This document shows, piece after piece, positions 24,777-36,700 of a stretch of DNA of 64,000 nt. The number at the start of each line of letters is the position of its first letter. The first letter of the stretch is position 1. This DNA is from Patagioenas fasciata (lineage: Eukaryota; Chordata; Aves; Columbiformes; Columbidae). Where the stretch lies: NCBI RefSeq assembly GCF_037038585.1, contig NC_092521.1, positions 56,519,898 through 56,583,897 on the forward strand, read 5' to 3'. Both the position numbers and the translations under genes were made by a program. The notes below the pieces were generated by a model that saw only the letters and a list, made by a program, of their open reading frames with translations, made no database searches and was not told the origin of the DNA.

Positions 24777-27099
24777 CGTCCATTTGGAGCGAAGTGCTAA
24801 ATGGTATGATTTCTCAAGAATCATCCAAACTTACTGTGAATACTCACCTGCTCTAGCCTCACCATAAGTGAAAGGGTATGGTGACTTCATGCTTTCAAGT
24901 GTCATGACCCACACTCATTGGGTTTGTCAGGCATATTACCCAATGGTCAGAGTCAAAACCAGCAAAGCCAAACCTGAGGGATGGACAGGCCAGGAGACAC
25001 CACATGGTCTGGGGCCGGTGGGGGAGGTACAAACAGAAATCTGAGGTCGTGAGGTGAGAGAGGAGAAGGACTTTGGAGCTGAGGTGACCAGGGTCAGGAA
25101 GCTGCAGTTGAGCAGTAGTGGAAAGCAAGGGGTGAATATTAAGGCTCAGTCATTCAGATCTGGTAACTATTGACCTTATGGCATAAACCCGTTCTCCTCC
25201 TTGTGCAGCCTGACCCACCTAAAGGCAGGTCTGAGGGAAATGAGTCCATGTTGGGTTACACCATAGACCAAGCCAATGGCTAACAACTACCCCTGTTCCG
25301 AAGGGATTATAAAAGACAGCTACACACATATGAAAATAGTCACAGCGTAAAAAAAGACCGGCTGGAGTCTGAAGGCTGACTGTGGGTATTTTGCAGGGAT
25401 GGGTACAAAGGCAGGCCAGCTCTGGTCAGAAGGGGCATTTAGCTCCTAAGTCAGGCTTGGTTGCAAACTAGGTCTGACAGTTGCTTGACTTGGAGGGTTC
25501 CTGCAGCTTACCAAGAGCCTTTTTATCCAGAGAGCAAAAGTACCTGAGCAGAATTTGAAAGCAGTAAGTAATAGCAATATTTTTTTCAGTCTGTTTCAGT
25601 CTGTGGTCCCTAAAAATTTCCTAGTGAAGCTACTTTGGAAGTTTCACATGCACATAGATTACTGTACAGCACCTATGAATATAGTTCTTATTTGTGCATC
25701 CCTTATAAAATGATCAAGCTCAGAGGTCACTGGATCACAGGCTGAAACATGTTTCAAATGCAGTGGGACCCTCAGGAACATCACCCATTAAGCTGTCTGA
25801 GTATTATAGCCCTAGTCGTTGTGTTTTGGACGAAACAAAAATACAATAATTGTTATTTTTAATTGAACTTTGAGAGTATACTATGCAAGACATAAACTAG
25901 AGATGTTCCTTGTCCAAAAAGATTTTTAAAATTTACTTTTTTAATTAATTAGTGCAGCTACCAAAGAAGCATGAGCTCCCAGTTCAGTTTGGTGGCCAGT
26001 AGTTCTGGAGTGTTGCCTGGAGTCTGAAGCTCTTCAAGATCTGCTATAAAAATCATAACATTGCTGGGCAGCTATGGGACAATTCCACACTTGACAGCCT
26101 CTTATTTTGTGGAGAAAATCCTCATAAAATAAAATTTAAAACTTATAAAATAAAAATTCATCTTTCTTTCTGAATAATATTTTTTTTCTTCCTGTAGGGA
26201 GTATCACTAAACAATAATAAACTGTACAGATATTAGAAACAAACAAAAAAAAATAACAGCGATTTAGTTTTATTTGGAGCTTATACATTTTTGAAATTGC
26301 TACTTTTGAAATGTGAAATTAAATATTCCAGTTTATCTTTGGAATGATCAGAATAAACAAATATTAATTTTCCAGCACATTATCTTCAATAATGAATCTT
26401 GTGGGCAAAATTCCTGCTTTTCATTACTCCTGTCATAATGTAGCTCTCAATGCATCAGCTTTCGTCTAAATCCTGCCCACAAATATCTGCAATTCATTCA
26501 CACAGTATTGCAAAGGGGGCAAATGAGGGTGAAGCCTGACTTTCTGATCTTAGCATCTTGTCTAACTATAAAACATCTAAATTTAAATTTGCGTTTGAAG
26601 AATTTCACACCACTGAAATACTCTTGGCAGGGTTTTTCCCGTGTATACAGCATGTACCCATCCATCAACACTATCTTGATCTTATTGTTAAAATAATTGA
26701 AAACCAGAAAGAACAAAATAACAAAATACCACCCGTGAAATCTCCTAATAGAGAACACTTTTCTTGGCCAGATGGTTCACTGAAGCAAAGGGCTAGTCTT
26801 TTCTTCAAACAGGGCTTTCAATATCAGGATCTTTGCTGGCCACAAAACCATTTCCAGTCAGTTACAGAGGATTGTAACTAGAACACAATAGTGTTCCCAT
26901 CTTCTTCTGTATAGCCTTGCAGAGCAGCAAGATCACCTTTAGGAGGAGCCTTATCCCCTCCTGTACATCTTAGAAAACCACTCAGTAGCTCCTGCAAAGA
27001 TAGACATTATAAAATATGGTTTCATTAAGAAAGATTCTGGAAAAGATGGAAAATTATAAAAAGCAGCCTCATGAGAACTTTTACTCCATAGTCTTATCT
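24777..27099. other. Intergenic DNA, nothing recognised
   Basis: No protein, RNA or repeat similarity was recognised here. Open frames near 26498-26881 overlap on opposite strands and look incidental. Confidence 0.5.
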
Positions 27100-28030
27100 C
27101 AAAACAATCAGCCGTATCTAAGCTTTCTGTGACAGATGCTTGTCTAATTTGCTCTTAAAAACTTCCAGTGACGGTGAAGTAGCGGTTAACACAAATATTA
27201 AGAATGAACAACCAAATCTTCAACATGAACAGCCTGGCAGAAATAAAGCAGAACCAGAGGCAGTTGAGATAGAGATCTGCTGAATAGTAAAAGCAGTTTA
27301 GAAACAGAAATGGCTATTTTGAGGACACAGTAAAGAATAGAAAGTCATGTCTCTATGACAGGGATAAGAAATAATTAAATCTACTTAGGGGTGGTCACAA
27401 GAGTGGTTCTAACAGAAATCAGGATCAGGCTTAGCTGAAAACAGGAAAGGGCAGAAAGGTTGAACTTTGTTGCTAACGCTGATGTAAGTACACCTGTTTA
27501 CTTCTTGCACTCTCCTCTTTGGTCCAGGGAGGCAAGGTACAAAACAGTTGTACTTTGCATTAACTCTGCATTAATCTCACTCATATAGTTTGTCAGAACT
27601 CTGAGAAATAGAAGGAATGTCCAAATTGATCCTTGGTGTCCTGATTTGTCCTTTGTGTCCCTTAAACACTGGACCAAGCAATGTCTGTGTCTGAATTCAC
27701 ATCTTCAGTAGGCAGCTGATCCCAGGACCTAACTGCCCCCTTACAGTCGAAGTGTTTCTTAATGGACAACTTCATTCTCCTTTCCTACAGATTAAGTCCC
27801 TGTAGGCATCAAGAAAATTTTATTCCATTCTTCTTCACAGAGTTCTATAAAATCATTGGAGGCTGTGATTCACATTTCCACTCAGTCTTCCTGTTTCTCA
27901 AACTACACAGCCCATACACCATTTTTTCCAGATCTCTGACCATTCCTGCTTTCCTCTGGGTTTGTTCCAGTTTGTCAATGTTTTCTTGAGGGGTGGCAAG
28001 GAAAACCTGGCCTGATACTGCACGCTCATC
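27100..28030 (-). mobile_element. Ancient CR1 LINE 3' portion, interrupted
   Basis: Read on the minus strand this is an old, strongly diverged CR1 of the type shared by birds, turtles and crocodilians. The right block (about 27692-28030) shows, as plus-strand landmarks, GACCTAACTGCCCCCTTACA, AATGGACAACTTCATTCTCC, CAGATTAAGTCCCTGTAGGC, a TCTGACCATTCCTGCTTTCC stretch and GTTCCAGTTTGTCAATGTTT; these correspond to the CR1 landmarks CTAACTACCCTGACAG, AATGTCCAACCTAAATCTCC, and TTGCTCTCCTCTGGACT..CTCCAATTTGTCCACATCTTT. The left block (27100-27178) contains TGCTCTTAAAAACTTCCAGT, the expected preceding segment. About 513 bp of unrelated sequence separates the blocks. Confidence 0.75.
27179..27691. other. 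Unidentified ~513-bp sequence inserted in ancient CR1
   Basis: The CR1 homology stops at about 27178 and resumes at about 27692 with little or no loss, so this segment looks like a later insertion. The 4-mer TGAA occurs at both junctions (27175-27178 and 27692-27695), a possible short target duplication. No TG..CA LTR ends, terminal inverted repeat or poly(A) tail was recognised. Confidence 0.4.
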
Positions 28031-30424
28031 AATGTGAAGTTGCATGTAAAACTACTGCAAGCACCTTTTCCTCCCCATTGAACGTGCCACGTGCAGACTT
28101 TTTTTTTCACAGCAATACAACCCCTGTGAGGAGTAACTTAAGCAAGCTTGTTTAACTTGAACTGCAGTGGACAAGTAACATGTATAGACTCAGTCACTGC
28201 ACCTCAGCAAAGAGATAGTAAGACAGTAATTTAGTAAGAGGGATTAATACAATTGCTTATTTAACTCCACCTCTAATGATCACTCCCTTCAACATCAGCC
28301 ACGTACTTTGTCCCCCACATGATTAATGTTTTCAGTGATGACTGAATCAGAACATTGCTAAGTATTCTGGTCTCCTCACCTCAACCTAGGGTTCATTTTC
28401 CCTCCCTGTAAAAGAGCAGGATGATTCTGCCTTGGTTTTCCTCTTACAGCTAGTGTCCTTACACTGAATGTTATCTTGTCACATCCACGTTTAATGAATG
28501 AAATCTCACTTTGCCTCGGCCTGCCAGATTCGGCTCATGCTACTGTTTTGTACTCTTCCTCGGTGGGTTCTGCACACAGGTCATCTATGCGCTCTTTTGC
28601 TGATGTTCAAAAACACTTCTTTGCTGAGATACCCAGCTGTTACCCATCTAATGGCTTCACTGCTGCTTGCTCAGAAAAAAAAAAAAAGGAGCATCAGTGC
28701 AGTTTGTGAAACTACTCCTGTTCTTACAGATCGGGACAGACCTCACAAGGACCTGTTTTTCCTGTTGCTATTAAGTCAACAGCTACCTTTACATTAGTTA
28801 GCACAACTGTCACGCAAGTTGAAGTACTAATGTCGATGGAGGAGCACGTGCTTGCAAAACACACTGTACCTGCCTTAGAGCTTTGGCAGGCCTTGCACTG
28901 GGTATGTCACCTCGGGGTCTGCTTGACAGTGGTTACACTGGTTGGATGTCTCTGCAGGGACCTTTGGGAAGAGGCATGTGACCAGAGAGGAAGGTTCAGC
29001 TTCTGCAGGACAAAAATTTCTACCTCCTCCAGACATTTGTGTCCCAGCCTGTTTGGAAAATCCTTGAGGTTACTGCAATTTCCATATGGTTTCTAAGAGG
29101 CACTCTCCCTTCTCTTCTACAGGCACTGGTACTAAGAGACAAACCATCTGACAAAACATCTCCTTCTCCCCTGTTTTCTCCTTCTACAGCAGGAGGGAGT
29201 ATATACACAAGTATTTTGACAGCAGGGAAGCCCTTGATACGAATTCCTTACAAATGTGCCACTTCGCCTTAGTAATTTCAGCTGTGGTCCACAATTCACC
29301 ACAGCATAGAAATCCAGGGTAAAACCGGCTGTATGGAGTACAGTACTCAGAGAACTCTTTACTGTTCTCCATTTCCCACTCTCTGTGGTATATTATCAGG
29401 GACACATTATAGAACTGCCACAGAATTAAGTGCCATAAAAAACAGGAAAAGAAGGGGTTAACATTTAAGAGTCCCCACACACCTGCAAGCCCCAAGTGGC
29501 CTGAGGAGGAAGAGATAAAGGTCTGGCCTCACAGTGGAAAGTCTGTTGGTCTAAGCTTTGCTCTGAGGAAGGGAGCTATTTACTCTATCAAACTGGGAAG
29601 GAGATGCCAGCCAAGAAAACAATTCACCCTGGACTAAAGGTCAGTGGTTTTCTAAGAGCTGATAAAACCCCCCAAACCAAGGACTGAAGACATCTAGCAG
29701 TTGTCAGTCTGCCTGCTAGAGAAGCCTGGAGAGTAAAAAATATGGTGAGTGGCTTTTCTGCCCTAAACATGTTAGTGTAGGAAAAACAATCCAGGCAATC
29801 ACCTATTCCTCACCCTGAGGGTAACCTGACTGCTGGTGGTAAGGGATCAGCAGTGACAGGGTTTCTCAGTTCAGGCGCTGGCCTGCGGTCAGGCAGTTGC
29901 CTGAAAGGCATGTTCTGAGGCTCCTGGCTCTGTTTTCCCTGTGCAATAGTGCAATGGTGATTGCACGGCCCTGAGAAACAGAACATGGTTTTAAAGCCAA
30001 AAAAATACTGTATTTGTGCCCACAGGCATACATGAAAAGGAAATAACTGCCTTTTTAGCTGCTTAGTGTACAGAAGTCACTGCTCCTTTCCCTGTAGGAA
30101 TAACACTAAATACCTCTGCTGAAGCTACTGTATATATTAATCCAAGCTGTAAGCTTATTCACACGCTCTAAAATCAGAAGCTGAGGCACTTAATCTGTTA
30201 ATTTGCTCTAATGCTGAGAGGCTTCAAATGAGATTGGCTTCCACTGTTGCTATATTAGCTGTAACTAGCTAATGTGTATTAAGTCAGATACACACTAAAC
30301 AAAACCCTTCTTGCTCCTTTCCCAGGTTAAGGCAAAGCGCACCTGAAGAAATATTGCTTCCTCCGTGGGGCGTCTTGCACCTGTTATTACCTCCCTGCTG
30401 TTTGTGCTGTGGACAAGCTTGGAA
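28031..30424. other. Intergenic DNA upstream of CIDEA
   Basis: No gene or well-defined repeat was recognised. A 13-A tract sits near 28675-28687. No clear PPAR-type direct repeat (AGGTCA N AGGTCA), which might be expected for a CIDEA enhancer, was found by eye. Confidence 0.5.
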
Positions 30425-30760
30425 CTTTGCTGGGGCCCTGCACCGCCGTGACAAACTCCGTGGAGCCGGCTGTCCCACCAGTCCACCTTCTCTCCCCGCC
30501 GGGGCCGCCGCGGGGGAGGGGCCGGGCGGAGGGGCTGTCCCGCCCCGCCGCGGGGAGGAGTTCCGCCGCACCACTTAAGCGCCGCGGCCGGCGCTGCCCT
30601 GCGGCCGGGGTGGCCATGGAGGCGGCGTGGGATTACGCGGGCTCGCTGGTGCGGTGAGTGCGGGGGACCCTCACCCCTCCGGGCAGCTGCCGCCTCCCTC
30701 CACACTCCCTCCCCTGCTGATCCCCGCGGCGGTTCGGAGGTTGGCGGCGGGTTCGGCTGC
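30425..30760 (+). promoter_or_regulatory. CIDEA: CIDEA CpG-rich promoter region
   Basis: G+C and CpG rise sharply around the first coding exon, with CGCCGCGG- and GGGGCCGGGCGG-type strings that could bind Sp1-like factors. No TATA box is evident upstream of the ATG at 30616. The start context GTGGCCATGG is a good vertebrate initiation context (G at -3 and +4). The transcription start itself cannot be placed by eye. Confidence 0.7.
30616..30653 (+). CDS. CIDEA: CIDEA coding exon 1
   Basis: ATG 30616 encodes MEAAWDYAGSLV plus the first two bases (CG) of an Arg codon before the donor GTGAGT. The start is chosen by match to the human N-terminus and its good initiation context. Confidence 0.93.
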
Positions 30761-33700
30761 CGAGGAGTGCTCGGGAGGAGCCGAGTTTGAATAACTGTTT
30801 GTCAGCTCCAGCTCCTCGGGAGCAAAGGGCGCTTCCCAAGCATGGTGTGAGGACTTGGCACAACGGGCGTTGGAGACGGGGTTCAGATTAAACGTGATGG
30901 ACACTAGGTGGGACAAGCAAGAAGATGTGCTCTCGCAGACTTTCGAGCTTCAGATGAAATATTTCTGAGGGAGACACAAGTAGGAGCTTTGCAGTTTTAA
31001 GTCCTTTCTGGGTTGTATTCACCTCTCGACAGTAGTGAAGCTGCTGTCTTGTGTGTGAAGAGCTTGTATGCCAGGCATGGATCTTCAGTGTAGTTAGGAG
31101 CCACTTGTACTCAGTGAAAATGGGACCACAGCTCCATGGCCTCTGTCTGCATTTTGGTTGTGCTGACCATGTCTGTGAAGCTGTCCATTTGTGTGCAATT
31201 CAAAAATGCATCTAATTCTAGCTGTGCTTCTGACATCTCTACAGTTCATGTTTTAACAGGGAAAGCAAGTCTGCAATCTGGGTGAAACCTGAGTCTCTTG
31301 ACTAATTTCTGACTCTTTTTTTGGCTTTGCTGTTACTGCTGTTGTCATTTGTCAGTGAACTTTAACCTAAAAGTCAAACTGTGCTGTATTCTGAAGCCAC
31401 TCGTGTTGTGCAACGTTGATTTTTCTACGTGAGGCTGAAGACCATTGCACCACATTCTTAGACAAACATACGAGGCATATTGCAAACAAAAGACAAAGAG
31501 GGAATATATGTATGGGACTCAAGGCAGGCTTTTAACTGCCAGGTGTTTCTCAGAAAAAAAATAATTTCGTTTGTCCCATCAACCTTGACACTACACTGAA
31601 TGCATAGTTATACAGAGCAAACTGGACAAGACACCAGAGTTTGAAGATATTTGCTCTTTCAATTATAAATATATTTTTGTGGTTTCCACTGGCTGACATA
31701 GGATCTCACTGTCCTTTAGGGAAGAGCTAGGATTTGATCTTTTTGACTTTAAAGAACAACAGAACAGCAATGGAGTTGTCTGTATCTAACCTGTCACTCA
31801 ACTTTCTAATAAAGCTGACTGTATCTTAGTATGTTTCTTTTCTCTCCGCTGCTTGTTCCCTGACTTAGCTTGATCAGCTTTTAGTAGGAAGTTAGTTTTG
31901 ATAATGCCAATCTAGCAGAGGAATTTCCTGCATCAGGAATCAGTTTGTCTGGTGTCTGCAGCAAAAATTGATCTTTTTAGGAGCCCTGAAGGTAGGCTGG
32001 CCTGTTTGAGTCTGTAGCCTTTGTGTGGGGGGGAAACAAAGGAAAAGAAACAAGCTTTCAGCAACAGGCCCAGAAGTGGAAGGCTTCACACTGTTTATCT
32101 GGCTTTTTTTAATCACACTGGCTTTTGCGTTCTAGTTGACTGAAACCTCAGCCTGCGCTGGAGCCTAAACTCACTACTTCATAAGCAGACTTATTTAAAG
32201 ATGATGTCGGTTTATTGAAATGTAGATGTAGTGGCATCAATGTTAAATAACTCCCTAAGACTTGGACTCCTATTAAGTAACTGTCTGATGTAGCTGGTGA
32301 AAGTCCTGGTTTGTTAATCTGGTTTGTGTTTTTTGTTTTGGTCTGTTTTTTTCCCCTGACTTTTTACATCTGGTACAACTGGGCAGCGGTGTGACATCAG
32401 TGATCTTGAATCCTGATGAAACTTCTGCTCAGAGCTGCAAAATGTGGCTTGTATAGTTGGCAGTGCTAATGCCCAATGTTGAATCCTGTTAGCTTAAGTC
32501 CTGCCCATGAGCTGTGCCCCTAATGCTTTTCTGTATCAGGATATATGTTCAGCTTTTTTCCTTATGCTTTGTCTTTTGTCAGTGACAATCTGGCTTAAGT
32601 AATGGAAAAGAAAACTGTTCAACAGGACTGGTATTTTCTGTCCTCACCAGAGGAAAAAAAAAAAAAAATCTTGGCAGTACTGTCGTATATACCACTGAAG
32701 TAACTATTCTACATGCTAGTTTTCAAATGTGTGAGAGGGAATGGGATGTAACTAGATTCGGAAGCATTGTCTCTTGAATCCTGACTGTTGTGCCTTCTGA
32801 CATAAGGGTGCCGTGTGAAGTGATGTCACCAGCCCCAAGATCGATGAGCACGCTTCATATCTGAGAAGAAGACTTGACTGATTCAGAATGGGAGCTGCCC
32901 ACAGATGAGTGGGGTGTCTGGGGGACTATTAACTTAGTCAGTGAAGAGATTAGCCAACATGCTCTGTCTTAGCACACTACCCTTCTGTGTAGCTTCAATG
33001 CCTTTGCAAGTGCTACTCTGTCACCTCATCCTCCTCCCTGGTCTTGACCCTTCTCCAGGACAAAAGTATTTATTACCTCTTTAATTTGAAACAGTACCTG
33101 TCTCCTGAAAAACATACTGACTGCTTATCCTCACCAGCTTTGTTATGGGGAGGAGAGAGATTTCCACCAGCCATGTATGTATATGTGCAAATTGTTGAAA
33201 GCCAGGGACCTAATGTTTCAACAGCACTACCAAGAAAGTATTAGTTTGAGCTAGAATAAAACTGTTGAACACTCTGCTCCCTTAAAAAAATAGAAATTCT
33301 AACAATGCTGAGAAGTTTTTGAGGGAGGTAAACTTTGCTGTACTAAGGAAAGGCAATAGCCCAAAGCCCTGTAGAAGGGCATTTCAGAACGAGAGCAGGA
33401 AATTAATTGCCAGAACTCTATCTGGCCAGTCAAAAAAACCCCACAAAACTTTCTGTGCATCTCAAAAATATTCTTAAAGACCAGATAAGAACTTCGGAAA
33501 ATAAAGTTATTCTCCCTGGTCAATGTGGACCGGCACAAAAGTTGTGACAGGGACAATGAATAATTTTATACCACTTCACCATTGTTTGAAAAATTCCTGT
33601 ATTCACTTTCTTGCTACAGAAAGAGACTGCCAGTTCACTCCCTCCCCGTCTGTGACAGTGTCCGAGAATAGATTTTCCTACATGAAGCTGACTTTTTACA

Positions 33701-36700
33701 TCTGTGTGGGAGAACAAAGTGGGGATGCCTGCCTTTCCCACCCCTGTGCAATTCAGCATTAAGGAACAAAAGATATACCAAGGGTGAAGTCCAGGAATGG
33801 GGGAGACAAAATGTTTTCTCCCTTTAAGAGACTTGTCAGAGATCAGTCCTTTCCAGGTGTCATGCAGAGAGTGATTTTTGACAAGCTGGATATTGAATTA
33901 ACCAATGTAATTTGGCAGCAAAAAGCTGTCATGAGATGTAGTTGGGAGCAGGTCTATGCCTTGGTGTGGGAGTAGGAAGTTAGAGTTATGCTTTTGGTTT
34001 ACCTAAGGAAACCTAAAGAGTGACTGTTAAAACATGTGACTGCTTAGAAAAATTTACAACCTCTTTCTAAAAGTGTTTGAATTCTTCCAGCCTCTCTGAC
34101 AGCCTTCTCCAATCCTGCAATTATGTACTTTGATCTTAATTTTCATTTTATTTTATGACTTTTGATACATTAGGGCACAAATAAGTTTTATTTTTGATTT
34201 TTTTCAAAAGTAGATGAGGTTTTGTAAGCTGTAGATATTTTTTACAACATAAACACCTTGGCTCTTTGGAAATCAAGCATAACTATATTGAAAAGCTCGA
34301 CTTGCATTCTCGTGCTAGGTGTTTTGAGGATGGATAATCTGTTCAGTCTTCCTAAAGCAAACTCGTATCTTAAATAATTAGTTGAAAGTAGTCTTCTGTA
34401 TTATCTCTCTGAGCATTTATCTTGCAGGTAAAGAGAATGATCTAAGTGGCTGAATGCAATAAGAGCTGCTGCCTTTCCAATTCAGTGTTAAAACTTGTCA
34501 GCCTCACTGTAATCATGACCTTGACATCAGCTGAGCTAGAGGTGGCCCACATCTGCTTGAAATGATTTTAATTTTAGAAGTGTATTCAAATGTCACTGGC
34601 AAGAGACGGTTCAGAGACAGACAACGTGTCTGTAGGGCAATGTAATATTTAGTTTTGAAAGCAAGCTCCACAAGTCTAATGTGACCCGTGAATTACTTGT
34701 ATAATGTGCTTACGTCACTGAACTCAACAGTCCTCCTCCTTCTCATGGTACTTGAAGTGACTATTTTTATAACTACACTAAATTTCTATTTGTCTTAGAT
34801 CTTTGGTATCCATGGGAGCATCTGTGGGAGCCGTAACAAAACAGACCCTGTTCCCTCCTCTCATGCCTGCAGGACGACCTTTCCGTGTGTCGAATGCCTC
34901 CCGAAGCAGCCGGAAAGGAATTGTTGCAAGCAGTCTGCAAGAGCTCATCAGCAAGGTAGAGCAAACATTCCCACTCAGGCTGAAACTTACAGTGAAGTAC
35001 AGTATGCCACAAGGGCAACCCACACACTTGTGTTCTTCTAAAAATCATTACTGGGGAAGTTCAGGAGAATATGGCAGATCAGCAAATCTTAATCATGCAT
35101 CATGTCATCATTTAGGTTGGACAAGACCTTTAATATCGAGTCCAGCTGCAAACCAAACACTGCCAAGTCCACCACTAAACCATGTTGCTAAGTGCCACAT
35201 CTATACATCTTGGATGACGGACCCACTTTCAAATGCTAAAATTTGCTGTTTTTTGCAGACTTTAGATGCCTTCCTTATATCTGCTGGAATAGTTACTCTG
35301 GTTTTGGAGGAAGATGGCACAATTGTTGATACAGAAGAGTTCTTCCAGTCCCTGGATGATAATACGCACTTCATGGTTCTAGAAAAAGGACAGAAATGGA
35401 CCCAAGTAAGTGTTGACCTGCTCTCTCTCACTTAAATATAAGTGGATGGAAGAATGTCTGTGGCTGCTAAAATTGTTGGAGAGGAGAGAGATGAGAAAGA
35501 AAACTTCCACTAAAGAAGGCAAGGTATAAACTCTGAGTGTCCTGAATGACAAATCAAGTTTGCTTTTTGGTTGGTTTGTTTTTTCTGTCTCTAGTTTGAA
35601 CATAGAACTCTTGGCAAAGATCTGCCAAGAATTGAAATGGATCATTACAACTGAAAAGAATTATGGGGAAATCTCCTGCTTTTGGGGATCCTCAGAAGTA
35701 ACTTTATTCTTGAGCCTTTTTGTAACATAAAGAAAACTAGTACAGTAACTGCATGAAGTTAAAAATACAATGTCTTTAATTGTTAGCTTTAGAAAGGAAA
35801 AAAATTCCCAAAGGTAAAAAAAGTTTTGTCTTGTGAGTGCAGTAACGATTTAGTGAAGGTTAGAAAAATGCCTGTGTTTAGTCTTGCAAACAGCTAAAAG
35901 TTATCATCAAAACCCATTGTTAGCCTACATGCTTCAAGGTATTTTAAAGACTGTTAAAATCAGCTTGCTTTAGCCTTCTGTTCATGTCAATGCAGTGTCC
36001 AATTTGTGGTTTTGTGGGGGAATAGTCATCTGCACATTAGTAAGATAAACTCCCAACTGTCTCTCCATTAAGTGGTTGTTGCTAGAAAGCTAACATCAAA
36101 ATTTCTTCTATTGGGGCAGAGCTAGCTGAAGAGCTGTAAACAGGCCTATGATTTGTCTGCTTGTACACAGGTGGCTCAATCGTGTGGCCCTGTTTTCTCA
36201 GTCTCCTGTTGCAGTGTGGGCAGTTTGTACATTTTTCCCTGAGATACCTCACTGGCTTATTAACCTGCTGCATCTAGGCCACGAGCTCCAAGAGCGGAAA
36301 AGTTGCAGCCAGGGCATGACTCCACCTTGCTCCTTCCTGCTCTGCCCTGTGTCCTGTCTGGCATGGAGCAGAACAAGTTTGAATGCTGTCCCTCTTCAGG
36401 ACATCCTGAATGACAGGAGGACTACTGCAGCTTCACAAATCATCTAGAGGGTAGCACAAACTCTGTCGTGCTTTATGCAAATATTCTGGGTGCTAATGGG
36501 GGATACGCTACCAAGAATACCGACTTGTACATATCCAAAACTTTTGTTAGTGGGGAGCCCTGTTGCTAGAGCTTTGAGGCCGTTGAAGTAAAACAGGCAT
36601 AAAATTGCTGGCTAATTATATACTACAGTGTTTAACTTGGTTTGACTTATCACAGTACTGTCTGAGTGCTGGGGTAACAAGTACAAAACGGCCCAGTCTT

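Noticed and set aside
29630-30615. Search for a PPAR response element upstream of CIDEA
   Set aside because: Only isolated AGGTCA half-sites were seen; no spaced direct repeat could be supported.
34803-35435. A 210-codon open frame that could be read as a separate gene
   Set aside because: It is CIDEA exon 2, the stop-free intron 2 and exon 3 read continuously; splice sites and homology show the exon structure. The openness itself is reported as a finding.
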